Below, one piece after another: positions 6,153-13,048 of a DNA stretch of 15,849 nucleotides; the stretch's first letter is position 1; each line of letters starts with the position of its first letter. Position numbers and translations under genes: made by a program. The notes beneath the pieces are model-generated. The model was not told the DNA's origin, did no database searches, and was given only the letters and a program-made list of their open reading frames with translations. Source of the stretch: an uncultured Gemmatimonadota bacterium (lineage in GTDB: Bacteria > Gemmatimonadota > Gemmatimonadetes > Gemmatimonadales > GWC2-71-9); assembly GCA_946479805.1 (NCBI GenBank), contig CAMLHP010000037.1, positions 1 to 15,849 on the forward strand, given 5' to 3'.

Positions 6153-7313
6153 TCAAGATTTGCTGAACACCGCAACCCAGCCAACCGTCAGCAGCGCCAG
6201 CAGCACTGCCGACACCACGAACGCGACAGTCGCGCCCCGCGCGTCCATCAGCACCCCGAACCCCAGCGCTGCCGGCAGCGAGGCGAGCCCCACCAGCCCG
6301 TGGAACGACCCGAACCCCCGCCCCCTCCGGCCAGGATCCAGCTGCGCCACCAGCGACCGCTCGGCAGGCTCGGCCACCGCCGCCACCAGCCCGAAAAGGA
6401 GCAGCAGCCCCACCGCCACCGGCGCGCTCTTGAACAGCCCGAACCCCGCCATCAGCGCCGCCGCCATCAGCCCGGCCACCGCTATCAGCTGCCTCGGCCC
6501 CACCTCGTCGCTCCATCCTCCCGCCGGATAGCTGGCCGCGCTCCGCACCACGTGCAGCCCTGCCCAGGCCAGTGGCACCAGCGCCACCGACAGCCCCACC
6601 TGCTGAAGCCTGAGAAGGATCAGCGTCTCCGGCATCCGCAGCGCACTGAACAGCGCCAGCGCGACCATCGGCCGGTACGCAGGCCTGCTCGACGCGGCAG
6701 GGTTCGAGGACTCGGCGGGGACAGCTTCGCGACTGGTCTGTGCCCGCGCCCCGGTTCCCCTGAGCGCCACCAGCAGCACGACGATCGCGATCAGCCCTGG
6801 CAGCAGGCTCCAGCGGATGACCGCTGGCACCTCCGCTCCCTGCGCCAGCAGCAGCCACGCGACCACCGAGCCCAGCACCGCGCCGAAGTGGTCCGCCGCG
6901 CGGTGCAACCCGAACGAGCGCCCCTCCCCTCCCGGTGGCGTTACATCGGCAATCAGCGCGTCGCGCGGCGCGGTGCGAAGCCCCTTGCCCACCCGGTCTA
7001 TCACCCGGAACCCTACCACCTGCCACGCCGCCGATGCGATCGACACCAGCGGACGTACCAGCACTGCCGTGCCGTAGCCCGCCAGGATCAGGGGCTTCCT
7101 CAGCCCTGGCCGGTCCGACAGCCGGCCGCTCACCCACTTGAGCACCGCCGAGGTGAACTCCGCTGCGCCGTCGAGCAGCCCCAGCATCGCCGCGTTCCCG
7201 CCGATGCGGGTCACGAACGCCGGCAGCAGCGGATAGACCATCTCGCTCGCCACGTCGTTGAACAGCGACACCGCCGCGAGGCCCTTGACCGGCTTGGGTA
7301 CCGGTTGAGTCAT
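6153..7313 (-). CDS. Major facilitator superfamily (MFS) transporter
   Basis: A 386-residue polytopic inner-membrane protein with about 10-12 hydrophobic helices. N-terminal DVASEMVYPLLP and the loop-2/3 motif GRLSDRPGLRKPL are typical of MFS carriers, and the basic stretch RVIDRVGKGLRTAPRDALIAD fits an MFS group often annotated as multidrug or unknown-substrate efflux. The two halves are separated by a polar loop around ARAQTSREAVPAESSNPAAS. The ATG at 7313 has GGGAG 4 nt upstream; a longer version from 7355 would begin inside the repeat element and is rejected. Both flanks carry a copy of the 155-bp element in opposite orientation, and the gene diverges from the zinc peptidase. The substrate is unknown. 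Confidence 0.88.
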   Translation of the reverse strand: MTQPVPKPVKGLAAVSLFNDVASEMVYPLLPAFVTRIGGNAAMLGLLDGAAEFTSAVLKWVSGRLSDRPGLRKPLILAGYGTAVLVRPLVSIASAAWQVVGFRVIDRVGKGLRTAPRDALIADVTPPGGEGRSFGLHRAADHFGAVLGSVVAWLLLAQGAEVPAVIRWSLLPGLIAIVVLLVALRGTGARAQTSREAVPAESSNPAASSRPAYRPMVALALFSALRMPETLILLRLQQVGLSVALVPLAWAGLHVVRSAASYPAGGWSDEVGPRQLIAVAGLMAAALMAGFGLFKSAPVAVGLLLLFGLVAAVAEPAERSLVAQLDPGRRGRGFGSFHGLVGLASLPAALGFGVLMDARGATVAFVVSAVLLALLTVGWVAVFSKS

Positions 7314-7325
7314 CGTCTCCCTCAG

Positions 7326-7480
7326 AACTGAAACCGCAGATTTCGCAGATTTCACAGATTGCTAGGCGCGCCGAGCTCGGCCGGAGCACCCACAAACACC
7401 GCGTTGATTCTTGCAGGCGCACGGGACGCATCTAGATGCACGATCAATCTGTGAAATCTGCGAAATCTGCGGTTGCAGTT
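7326..7480 (-). repeat. 155-bp palindromic dispersed element, copy 2 (inverted relative to copy 1)
   Basis: Terminal inverted repeats of 36 bp with one mismatch (7326-7361 and 7445-7480), same length as copy 1 and opposite orientation. The core holds two further perfect 12-bp palindromes, GCCGAGCTCGGC (7370-7381) and GCATCTAGATGC (7428-7439). It occupies the divergent intergenic region between the MFS transporter and the zinc peptidase, its left end reaching to just 12 bp from the MFS start codon. Confidence 0.85.
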
Positions 7481-7507
7481 GCGGTTGCAGTTGCGGCTGC
7501 AGTTGGC
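7472..7507. repeat. Hexamer tract (GTTGCA/GTTGCG)n
   Basis: Alternating GTTGCA and GTTGCG units (four exact, then GCTGCA and GTTGGC) extend from the end of element copy 2 towards the zinc peptidase start. Each unit contains TTGC, a weak -35-like string, placed 14-20 nt upstream of a TATATT box. Confidence 0.75.
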
Positions 7508-7510
7508 GCC

Positions 7511-7516
7511 TATATT
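7511..7516 (+). promoter_or_regulatory. Candidate -10 element (TATATT) for a leaderless transcript
   Basis: TATATT matches the -10 consensus at five of six bases and ends 5 nt before the ATG at 7522, so transcription would start at the start codon. No Shine-Dalgarno sequence is present. The hexamer tract supplies only weak -35-like sequences at non-ideal spacing. Confidence 0.5.
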
Positions 7517-7521
7517 CCGCC

Positions 7522-8541
7522 ATGGCCTCCGCCCCCAATTTCCGCGAATCCAACCTCTGGTCCACCCCCATCCGTGACCTCGGCCTCACCATCAAGGGCA
7601 CCCGACTGGAGCCCCTGGTGGGCCAGGTCATGGACGAACTCCGCGGCACCGGCATCCTCTACCTCACTCCCCGGTTCTACCTCTCCACCGAGTGGGGCGT
7701 GCCCTTCGAGACCATCGCCGTCGCCATTCCGTTCTACCTCGCCAGTACCGAGCTCGCAGAAGTCCACCGCGAGCGCGCCATGCTGATAGAGGGCTTCGAC
7801 CGCCGGGAGATCCTGAGCTACCTCCGCCACGAGCTGGGCCACGCGGTCAACTATGCCTGGCAGCTCTACGACCGGGAGGACTGGGTCAAGCTGTTCGGCT
7901 CGATCACCCAGCCTTACGAGGACGACTACACCCCCGAGCCCTTCAGCCGGCGCCATGTGCGGCACCTTCCCGGCTGGTACGCCCAGAAACACCCGGATGA
8001 GGACTGGTCCGAGACCTTCGCCGTCTGGCTCACGCCCGGCAGCAACTGGCGCAGCGAGTACGCCGGCTGGCCGGTGGCGCTCGCCAAGCTGCAGTACTGC
8101 GACCGGCTCATGCGCGAGCTCGGCGCCACGGTGCCGCCGGTCACGGATGACGACCTCGATGAGGACGTGGCCGACCTGGATTATTCACTGGAGGAATTCT
8201 ACTCGGAAGACGACTACCTGGGCGTCGACATACCGCCAGGTCTGGAAGGTGCGTTGCGCGCCATCTTCAGCGAACTGGGCCGCCGCACCGGGCAGGAACC
8301 TCCCCGCCCAGCGGCCGACCTCATGCGCCAACTCGAGCGCGGGCTCATGGCCAATGTGTTCCGCTGGACCGGCCACTTCCCCGAGCGCACCCAGCTGCTG
8401 CTGCGCCACCTCGAGGAACGGGCCCAGGCGCTCGGCCTGGGTTACGACCCGGCCCGCGAGGAGTCGGCCCGGCTGGCCATCACCACATTCGTCACCGCAC
8501 TCGCGATGAACCACATCCACCGCGGCAGCTACCTCCCGTAG
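7522..8541 (+). CDS. Putative zinc-binding metallopeptidase (Peptidase_Mx-like gluzincin)
   Basis: A 339-residue protein without signal peptide or membrane segment. RHELGHAVNYAW carries H103-E-L-G-H107, and HPDEDWSETFAVWL (157-170) follows about 50 residues later with Glu164 as the probable third zinc ligand, the layout of putative zinc-binding peptidases of the Peptidase_Mx type. The C-terminal third has an acidic stretch (TDDDLDEDVADLDYSLEE) and a helical end. The ATG at 7522 is chosen because upstream in-frame codons are repeat-element sequence. It is the only plus-strand gene, and its stop lies inside the 3' end of the convergent ATP-grasp gene. Neighbouring ligase and DUF885 peptidase genes hint at a shared peptide substrate, but this is unproven. 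Confidence 0.82.
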   Translation: MASAPNFRESNLWSTPIRDLGLTIKGTRLEPLVGQVMDELRGTGILYLTPRFYLSTEWGVPFETIAVAIPFYLASTELAEVHRERAMLIEGFDRREILSYLRHELGHAVNYAWQLYDREDWVKLFGSITQPYEDDYTPEPFSRRHVRHLPGWYAQKHPDEDWSETFAVWLTPGSNWRSEYAGWPVALAKLQYCDRLMRELGATVPPVTDDDLDEDVADLDYSLEEFYSEDDYLGVDIPPGLEGALRAIFSELGRRTGQEPPRPAADLMRQLERGLMANVFRWTGHFPERTQLLLRHLEERAQALGLGYDPAREESARLAITTFVTALAMNHIHRGSYLP

Positions 8542-9509
8542 CGCCGCTCTGCCGCCGCCAGGATCTTTTCGATCAGAGCGGGGTACTCGATCCCCGCCGC
8601 CTTCGCAGCCATCGCCAGCTCGGATTCCTCTTCCAGGTAGCAGCTCGCATTCACCTCGAGCACGTAGATCTCGCCTGTCTCGGTAAGCCTCAGGTCCACC
8701 CGGCCGTAGTCGCGCACCCGAAGCGCGCGATAGGCGTCGATCGACACCTTCTGCAGCTTGGCGCGCAGCTCGTCAGGAATGTCGGCGATGACCGAACGGG
8801 TGCCCTTGTACTCCTTGCTGGCCTCGTTCCACTTGGCCCGGCTGTCGAGGATCCTGGGCTGACCATCGGGAAATCCGGTGAAGTCCACCTCCACCGGCGG
8901 CAGCGCCTGCGGCTTCACGTTGCCCACGATGCCCACGAAGAACTCGCGCCCCTCGATGAACTCCTCGGCCAGGGCGGCGTCCTCGAGGTCGCGGTGAATC
9001 TTGTCCACCTGCTTCATGAGCGCGCCGGTGTCGTGCACCAGCGACTTGGCGCCGATGCCGATGGAAGAGTCGGCCCGAAGCGGCTTGACGAACAGCGGCA
9101 TCTTGAGGTTGCCGCCGGTCTCGAAGTCCGCTGCCCGCGAAAACACCGCGAACCGGGGATAGAGGATCCCCTCGAACTCCAGCAGCTTCTTGCTGAGCCC
9201 CTTGTCCTGGCTCAGGTAGAGCTCGCCCGGCCCGCCGCCGGTGTAGCGGTAACCCTGCGACTCGAGTATCGCGGCCACCAGCATGTCCCCCATCACGCTG
9301 TCGCCGAAGGTCTCCGCCATGTTGAAGACCATGTCGGGTTTCCGGCGCGACAGCCCCTCCAGCATCTTAGCGACGTCGCTGTAGATGGCCAGCACCGACA
9401 CCGAGTGCCCCAGCTTCTTGAGGGCACGCGACACCTGCCCCACCACGACGTCGAGATCCTCGTCCTTGGGGTCGGGTGCCTCGACGGCGGTCAGGACCGT
9501 GATCTTCAT
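8529..9509 (-). CDS. D-alanine-D-alanine-ligase-like ATP-grasp protein
   Basis: A 326-residue ATP-grasp enzyme, presumably cytosolic, expected to join a carboxylate to an amine through an acyl phosphate. Visible family features are QDKGLSKKLLEFEGI (101-115), ATP-binding Lys142 in LFVKPLRADSSIGIG, EEFIEGREFFVG (182-193) and the metal-binding D272, E285 and N287 in RVDLRL and VLEVNAS. The usual Ddl loop after the Asn (NTxPGMT) is replaced by ASCYLEEESELAMAAKAAG, so it belongs to a Ddl-like subgroup and should not be called Ddl; the acceptor substrate is unknown. The ATG overlaps the stop of the DUF885 gene by 4 nt (ATGA), showing translational coupling. It is the last gene of the five-gene operon and overlaps the convergent metallopeptidase by 13 bp. 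Confidence 0.87.
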   Translation of the reverse strand: MKITVLTAVEAPDPKDEDLDVVVGQVSRALKKLGHSVSVLAIYSDVAKMLEGLSRRKPDMVFNMAETFGDSVMGDMLVAAILESQGYRYTGGGPGELYLSQDKGLSKKLLEFEGILYPRFAVFSRAADFETGGNLKMPLFVKPLRADSSIGIGAKSLVHDTGALMKQVDKIHRDLEDAALAEEFIEGREFFVGIVGNVKPQALPPVEVDFTGFPDGQPRILDSRAKWNEASKEYKGTRSVIADIPDELRAKLQKVSIDAYRALRVRDYGRVDLRLTETGEIYVLEVNASCYLEEESELAMAAKAAGIEYPALIEKILAAAERRYGR

Positions 9510-11074
9510 TCGTCGAGGCCCATTCCCCAGCGGGCCAGCGCAACCGGCAGCCCGCCATACGAAAGCAGCTCGGAGTGAAACTCGGCCAGGGGCGTGTCGT
9601 CACCCTCGCGCGCGCGCCACGCGTCCCGCAGCGCGAGAATCTCCCGCCGCCCCACGGCGTACGAGAGCGCGTAGGTTGGCATGGCGCAATAGCGGCGCAC
9701 CTCGGCCTCGGCGTCGCGCCGCTCCATCGGCATCGCCGCGAGCAGGCGGTCCACCGCCTCCGACGGCGGCATCCCCCGGGTGTGAAGTCCCACGTCCAGC
9801 ACCACGCGCGCGGCCCTCCATTGCAGGCTGACCAGTTGCATCAGGCGGGATTCGGCGGTGTTGAAGAATCCGAGTTCCGCCATCAGCGTCTCGGCGTACA
9901 GCCCCCATCCTTCCACCATGACGGGTGTGCTGATACGCCGGCGGACTTCAGAAGGCAATCGCTGTGCCAGAGAGCGCTGCAGATGGTGCCCGGGCAGGGC
10001 CTCATGAACCGCAATGATGGGAACCTGATGGGCAAGGCCGCCCCGCCCGGTTACCAGGAGCCTGCCGTCGCCACCCAGCTCCACCGGCGGCCGCATGTAT
10101 GCTGCGAACGGCACCAGAGACGCGAGGAATGGCGGGGTCGCCTCCACCACCAGCGGAACGTCGGTGGATGGCGTCAGCTGATGTTCCTCGAGGAACTGCC
10201 GGGCGCGCTCGACTTCGGCGCTGTACACAGGGAGCAGCTCCATGCCGCCTGCGTCGTGGCGGAGACGGTCCACCACGTCGCGCCAGTGTCGGTGGGAGTC
10301 GAGCACCCGCGCCGCGCTGGCCACCTCCAGTTCGATCTCCTCCAGCAGCCGGAGCCCGTAACGCCAGACCTCCGGCGCGCCGCCTCGAAGCGCGTGCTCA
10401 TGATGCAACCGGCGCCCGAACTGGTCCTCTCCCACCGCATGGGCCAGCGGGTCCTGGCTCGGGGCAATGTCGCTGCCCAGCGCCTTGCCGAACCTGGTAA
10501 GCGCCTCGAGCGTTTCGCGAGCCGCCGATTCCATCTGCTCGGCCATGCCTGGCGCCGCCGCCGCAAAATGCGCGGACGCCCGCGCGACCAGCTCCCCTCC
10601 GCCTCCCAGCGAGGCAAGGGCCGCGTCCACGAAGATGATCGGTGGCGTGCTGATGGTGGCGCGGGCGTCGTCCAGAAATCCGGGTGCTGCCTTGAGCCGC
10701 TCCAGTGCCGCTGGCGCAAGCTCCGCTGGCGCCTGGCGGCGCACCATCAGCGAATGGAGACTGGTGAACAGATGGTTGAGCCAGAACCCTGGTTGCCGCC
10801 GGTGCGGCTCCTCATGCTCGAATCGGAACAGCAGCACCCGCACTTCATCCAGCAGCGCGGTCCGGTCGATCTCCCCGGCCAGGTCGTCCGGTTCCAGTTC
10901 CTCTATGGCGCCCGCGAGTGACCGGAACGCCGCGAGGTGCGCCCGCATGGCATCGGCGCCGAAGCTGCCGAGACTGCTGTCAAATGCTGCCGCGCCGGCC
11001 TGGCTCGCGGAAGCTGGATCGAAGTGATATGCGAGATCGCTGTAGGAAAGGCAGAGGTCATCGACCCGGGTCAT
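9506..11074 (-). CDS. DUF885 family metallopeptidase-like protein
   Basis: A 522-residue, mostly helical protein. HEALPGHHLQ (357-366) is the HExxxGHH zinc motif of DUF885 (PF05960), and VEGWGLYAE (387-395) supplies the expected downstream Glu. Characterised relatives are zinc carboxypeptidase- or dipeptidase-like. Many DUF885 proteins are exported and about 600 residues; this one has no signal peptide, so it should act in the cytosol. It begins 3 nt after the nucleotidyltransferase stop and overlaps the ATP-grasp start by 4 nt. A peptidase co-translated with a peptide-bond-forming ligase suggests that the two act on the same or linked compounds; which substrate cannot be read from the sequence. 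Confidence 0.87.
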   Translation of the reverse strand: MTRVDDLCLSYSDLAYHFDPASASQAGAAAFDSSLGSFGADAMRAHLAAFRSLAGAIEELEPDDLAGEIDRTALLDEVRVLLFRFEHEEPHRRQPGFWLNHLFTSLHSLMVRRQAPAELAPAALERLKAAPGFLDDARATISTPPIIFVDAALASLGGGGELVARASAHFAAAAPGMAEQMESAARETLEALTRFGKALGSDIAPSQDPLAHAVGEDQFGRRLHHEHALRGGAPEVWRYGLRLLEEIELEVASAARVLDSHRHWRDVVDRLRHDAGGMELLPVYSAEVERARQFLEEHQLTPSTDVPLVVEATPPFLASLVPFAAYMRPPVELGGDGRLLVTGRGGLAHQVPIIAVHEALPGHHLQRSLAQRLPSEVRRRISTPVMVEGWGLYAETLMAELGFFNTAESRLMQLVSLQWRAARVVLDVGLHTRGMPPSEAVDRLLAAMPMERRDAEAEVRRYCAMPTYALSYAVGRREILALRDAWRAREGDDTPLAEFHSELLSYGGLPVALARWGMGLDE

Positions 11075-11077
11075 GGG

Positions 11078-12055
11078 TCAGCCCTGCCGCAGTTCCGAGT
11101 GGTCGCCCAGGGTTGCCGAACCGCGAAAGCCGTCGACAGTGACGTCGGTGCCCAGCATGGAACGAGTGAGCGTCGAGTTGCTGATGCGGCCGTTGGTGCC
11201 CACCAGCGTGTGCGACAGTACGCTGTCGGCGACCCTGGTGCCTTCCTCCAGCGTCACGTTGGGCCCGATGGTGCTGCGCTCGACGGTCACGTTGTCCTCG
11301 ATCAGCACCGGATCCACGATGGTGACGCCGGGAAAGTCGCGGCGCCGCGCGTGGCCCTTGGACAGCAGCGTCTGGTTGGTCTCCAGCAGGGTGTCGAGCT
11401 TGCCGGCATCGTACCACCCGCCCACCTCGGCGGTGAGGATGCGGCGGCCGTGCTCGATCATGTGCTGGAATGCATCGGTGAGATAATACTCGCCCTTGTT
11501 GGGCGCCGTGGCCAGTACGTGATCGATCCCGGCCCAGAGCGCGTCCACGTCCCTGATGTAGTAAAGCCCTATGTTGGCCAGCTTCGACACCGGTTCGGTG
11601 GGCTTCTCGACGATGCGGGTCATGAAGCCCTTGTCATCGGTGACCACCACTCCGAAGCGCTGGTAGTCTTCCACTTCCTTGGCCCAGATGATTCCGTCGG
11701 CGTCAGTGCGGTTGATTAGCGTGAGGTCGGCCTCGAACACCGTGTCCACGAACACGATCAGCATCGGGCCGTGGATGTGGGGCCGGGCGAGGTTGACCGC
11801 GCCGGCGGTGCCGTCCTGCACCTTCTGCTCGATGAACCGCGAGGGCCAGCGATACCGCTTCCGGGCGTAATCCTCGACCTGCTCCTTCAGGTGACCGGTG
11901 ATGAAGATCAGTTCCTCGACATCGAGCCCTTCCAGCCGGTCCATGACCCAGTCCATCACCGGCCGCCCCGCCACCTTGAGCATCGGCTTGGGGGTGCGGT
12001 GGGTGTGGGGCCGGAGCCTGGTGCCCTTGCCTGCCAGGGGGATGACTACCTGCAT
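11078..12055 (-). CDS. Sugar-phosphate nucleotidyltransferase with left-handed beta-helix tail
   Basis: A 325-residue enzyme. The N-terminal Rossmann-like domain has the signature LAGKGTRLRPHTHRTPKPM (7-25) of NTP transferases of the glucose-1-phosphate thymidylyltransferase / mannose-1-phosphate guanylyltransferase group, with EKPTEPVSKLANIGLYYI and GEYYLTDAF further on. From about residue 240, hexapeptide-like repeats (VTIVDPVLIEDNVTVE, STIGPNVTLEEGTRV) form a short left-handed beta-helix. It should convert a sugar-1-phosphate and an NTP to an NDP-sugar and pyrophosphate. Base and sugar are not certain; the sequence is closest in style to the long RmlA-like forms. The start has AGGAA 8 nt upstream and follows the cupin stop by 1 nt. 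The cupin next door fits sugar-phosphate metabolism. Confidence 0.87.
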   Translation of the reverse strand: MQVVIPLAGKGTRLRPHTHRTPKPMLKVAGRPVMDWVMDRLEGLDVEELIFITGHLKEQVEDYARKRYRWPSRFIEQKVQDGTAGAVNLARPHIHGPMLIVFVDTVFEADLTLINRTDADGIIWAKEVEDYQRFGVVVTDDKGFMTRIVEKPTEPVSKLANIGLYYIRDVDALWAGIDHVLATAPNKGEYYLTDAFQHMIEHGRRILTAEVGGWYDAGKLDTLLETNQTLLSKGHARRRDFPGVTIVDPVLIEDNVTVERSTIGPNVTLEEGTRVADSVLSHTLVGTNGRISNSTLTRSMLGTDVTVDGFRGSATLGDHSELRQG

Positions 12056-12056
12056 C

Positions 12057-12407
12057 TCAGTTCCTTCCGTAGCGGTCTTCCAGCCGCACCAGGTCGTCGA
12101 GTTCGGGGGTCGAGGCCTCCAGCACGTCGCTGTCCACCACCGCCTCTATCTGGTGCACCAGCTTCGGCGGGATGTGGGCGCTCTCTCCGGCGCGGAAGGG
12201 GCGCGAGCGGATCTCGTCGCCCTCCCGCGTTCGGAGGATAAGCTCGCCCGACAGGACGTGCATGGTCTCGTCCTTGAAATTGTGGTACTGAAGGCTCAGG
12301 ATGTGACCCGCCTTCACATGCAGGATCTTCCCCACGTACCGGTCGGACCGGGCCCAGACCAGTTCATGTCCCCACGGTTTTTCCACCTTGTACGGCACGT
12401 CCGGCAT
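12057..12407 (-). CDS. Cupin, mannose-6-phosphate isomerase type II-like
   Basis: A 116-residue single-domain cupin. VEKPWGHELVWA at the N-terminus and SLQYHNFKDETMHVLSGE (38-55) resemble the C-terminal domain of bifunctional mannose-6-phosphate isomerase/mannose-1-phosphate guanylyltransferases. Probable metal ligands are H42, E47 and H85 (in PPKLVHQIEA). In such proteins this domain interconverts hexose phosphates, but small stand-alone cupins often have other or sensor roles. The ATG at 12407 shares one base with the ferredoxin stop (TGATG), and the nucleotidyltransferase begins 1 nt after its stop, so an isomerase-plus-nucleotidyltransferase pairing is plausible. Confidence 0.85.
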   Translation of the reverse strand: MPDVPYKVEKPWGHELVWARSDRYVGKILHVKAGHILSLQYHNFKDETMHVLSGELILRTREGDEIRSRPFRAGESAHIPPKLVHQIEAVVDSDVLEASTPELDDLVRLEDRYGRN

Positions 12408-12979
12408 CAGGCCTCCGCCATGGTCAGATCGAAAGAAGATGGCGACGTCACGCAGGCCCGCACGCATACGCCGCAGCCCACACAGCCTTCCGCCCGGATG
12501 ACCGGGTGGCCCTCCGTATCCATCGCCAGCGCCTTCTCGCCCACCGGGCACGCACCGGCGCAAACACTGCACGCCAGTCCCTGGAAGGTGATGCACCGCT
12601 CGGCGTGAAGCCGCAGCTCCCCCAGGCGGTACCCTTCCCAGCCATTCTCCGGCACCAGCAGCGCGCCGCTGGGGCATACCGCCGCGCAGGGCATGTCGGG
12701 ACACACCGTGCACGGCTGGATCGATGGGTCGAGGTACGGCGTCCCCGCCGCCAGGCCGCCATCCGGCCGCACCGTGAGAATCGCCTTCGGCGGACAGACC
12801 TCGGCGCACTTCCCGCAGCGAGTGCACGCGGCGAGGAAGCCGATCTCCGGCAGCGCACCCGGCGGCCGGAAGTATCGCTTCGACACCAGCCGAGCCTCGG
12901 CGTCGCTCACCAGGTGCTTCACCCAGCGGTCCAGCCCCGAGCGAAACATCGACCTGCGGTCAGCCGGGTTTGTTGTCAT
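12407..12979 (-). CDS. 4Fe-4S ferredoxin with four clusters (NapG/MauM-like)
   Basis: A 190-residue electron-transfer protein. Four Cys groups are visible: C52-C55-C58-C62, C90-C93-C98-C102, C129 with C137-C140-C144, and C166-C169-C172-C176, each ending or followed by Pro in most cases. Order and spacing resemble NapF/NapG/MauM ferredoxins of periplasmic oxidoreductase systems. The N-terminus (MTTNPADRRSMFRSGLDRW) lacks a clear Tat signal or hydrophobic core, so a cytosolic or membrane-peripheral protein is more likely. It is the first gene of the operon and shares one base with the cupin start. Its ribosome-binding site is weak and it lies after a 7-bp repeat array. An oxidoreductase partner is not encoded nearby, which makes its place in this operon puzzling. 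Confidence 0.87.
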   Translation of the reverse strand: MTTNPADRRSMFRSGLDRWVKHLVSDAEARLVSKRYFRPPGALPEIGFLAACTRCGKCAEVCPPKAILTVRPDGGLAAGTPYLDPSIQPCTVCPDMPCAAVCPSGALLVPENGWEGYRLGELRLHAERCITFQGLACSVCAGACPVGEKALAMDTEGHPVIRAEGCVGCGVCVRACVTSPSSFDLTMAEA

Positions 12980-12986
12980 CTGGCTT

Positions 12987-13046
12987 CAAGTCGCAAGTCG
13001 CAAGTCTCAAGTCGCGCCACTCGTGACTCGTGACTCGTGACTCGTG
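12987..13046. repeat. Twin heptamer tandem arrays
   Basis: Four units of CAAGTCG (one is CAAGTCT) at 12987-13014 are followed after 4 nt by four exact units of ACTCGTG at 13019-13046. Together they make up almost the entire 69-nt space between the M1 peptidase stop (13049) and the ferredoxin start (12979), so they form the leader of the five-gene operon or the link from M1 to it. Confidence 0.9.
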
Positions 13047-13048
13047 AC

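Noticed and set aside
4573..6531. Very long plus-strand open frame opposite the propeller, hydrolase and MFS genes
   Set aside because: It is antisense to three genes with clear motifs, its translation is Pro/Arg/His-rich low-complexity text, and it reads through the repeat element. It is a product of high GC content.
6021..7331. Plus-strand open frame covering the MFS gene
   Set aside because: Extreme Gln/Arg/Pro/His composition and no domain; it mirrors the codon use of the membrane protein on the other strand.
5963..7480. Composite transposon made of the two 155-bp elements
   Set aside because: No transposase or recombinase gene lies between or beside them, and I see no matching target duplications at the ends.
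7411..7521. N-terminal extension of the zinc peptidase starting at 7411
   Set aside because: The extra residues are a translation of the repeat element and hexamer tract (Cys/Gly/Ser periodic text). The ATG at 7522 has a -10 box in front.
12987..13046. CRISPR array
   Set aside because: Units are 7 bp with no spacers and no cas genes; the same applies to the octamer arrays.
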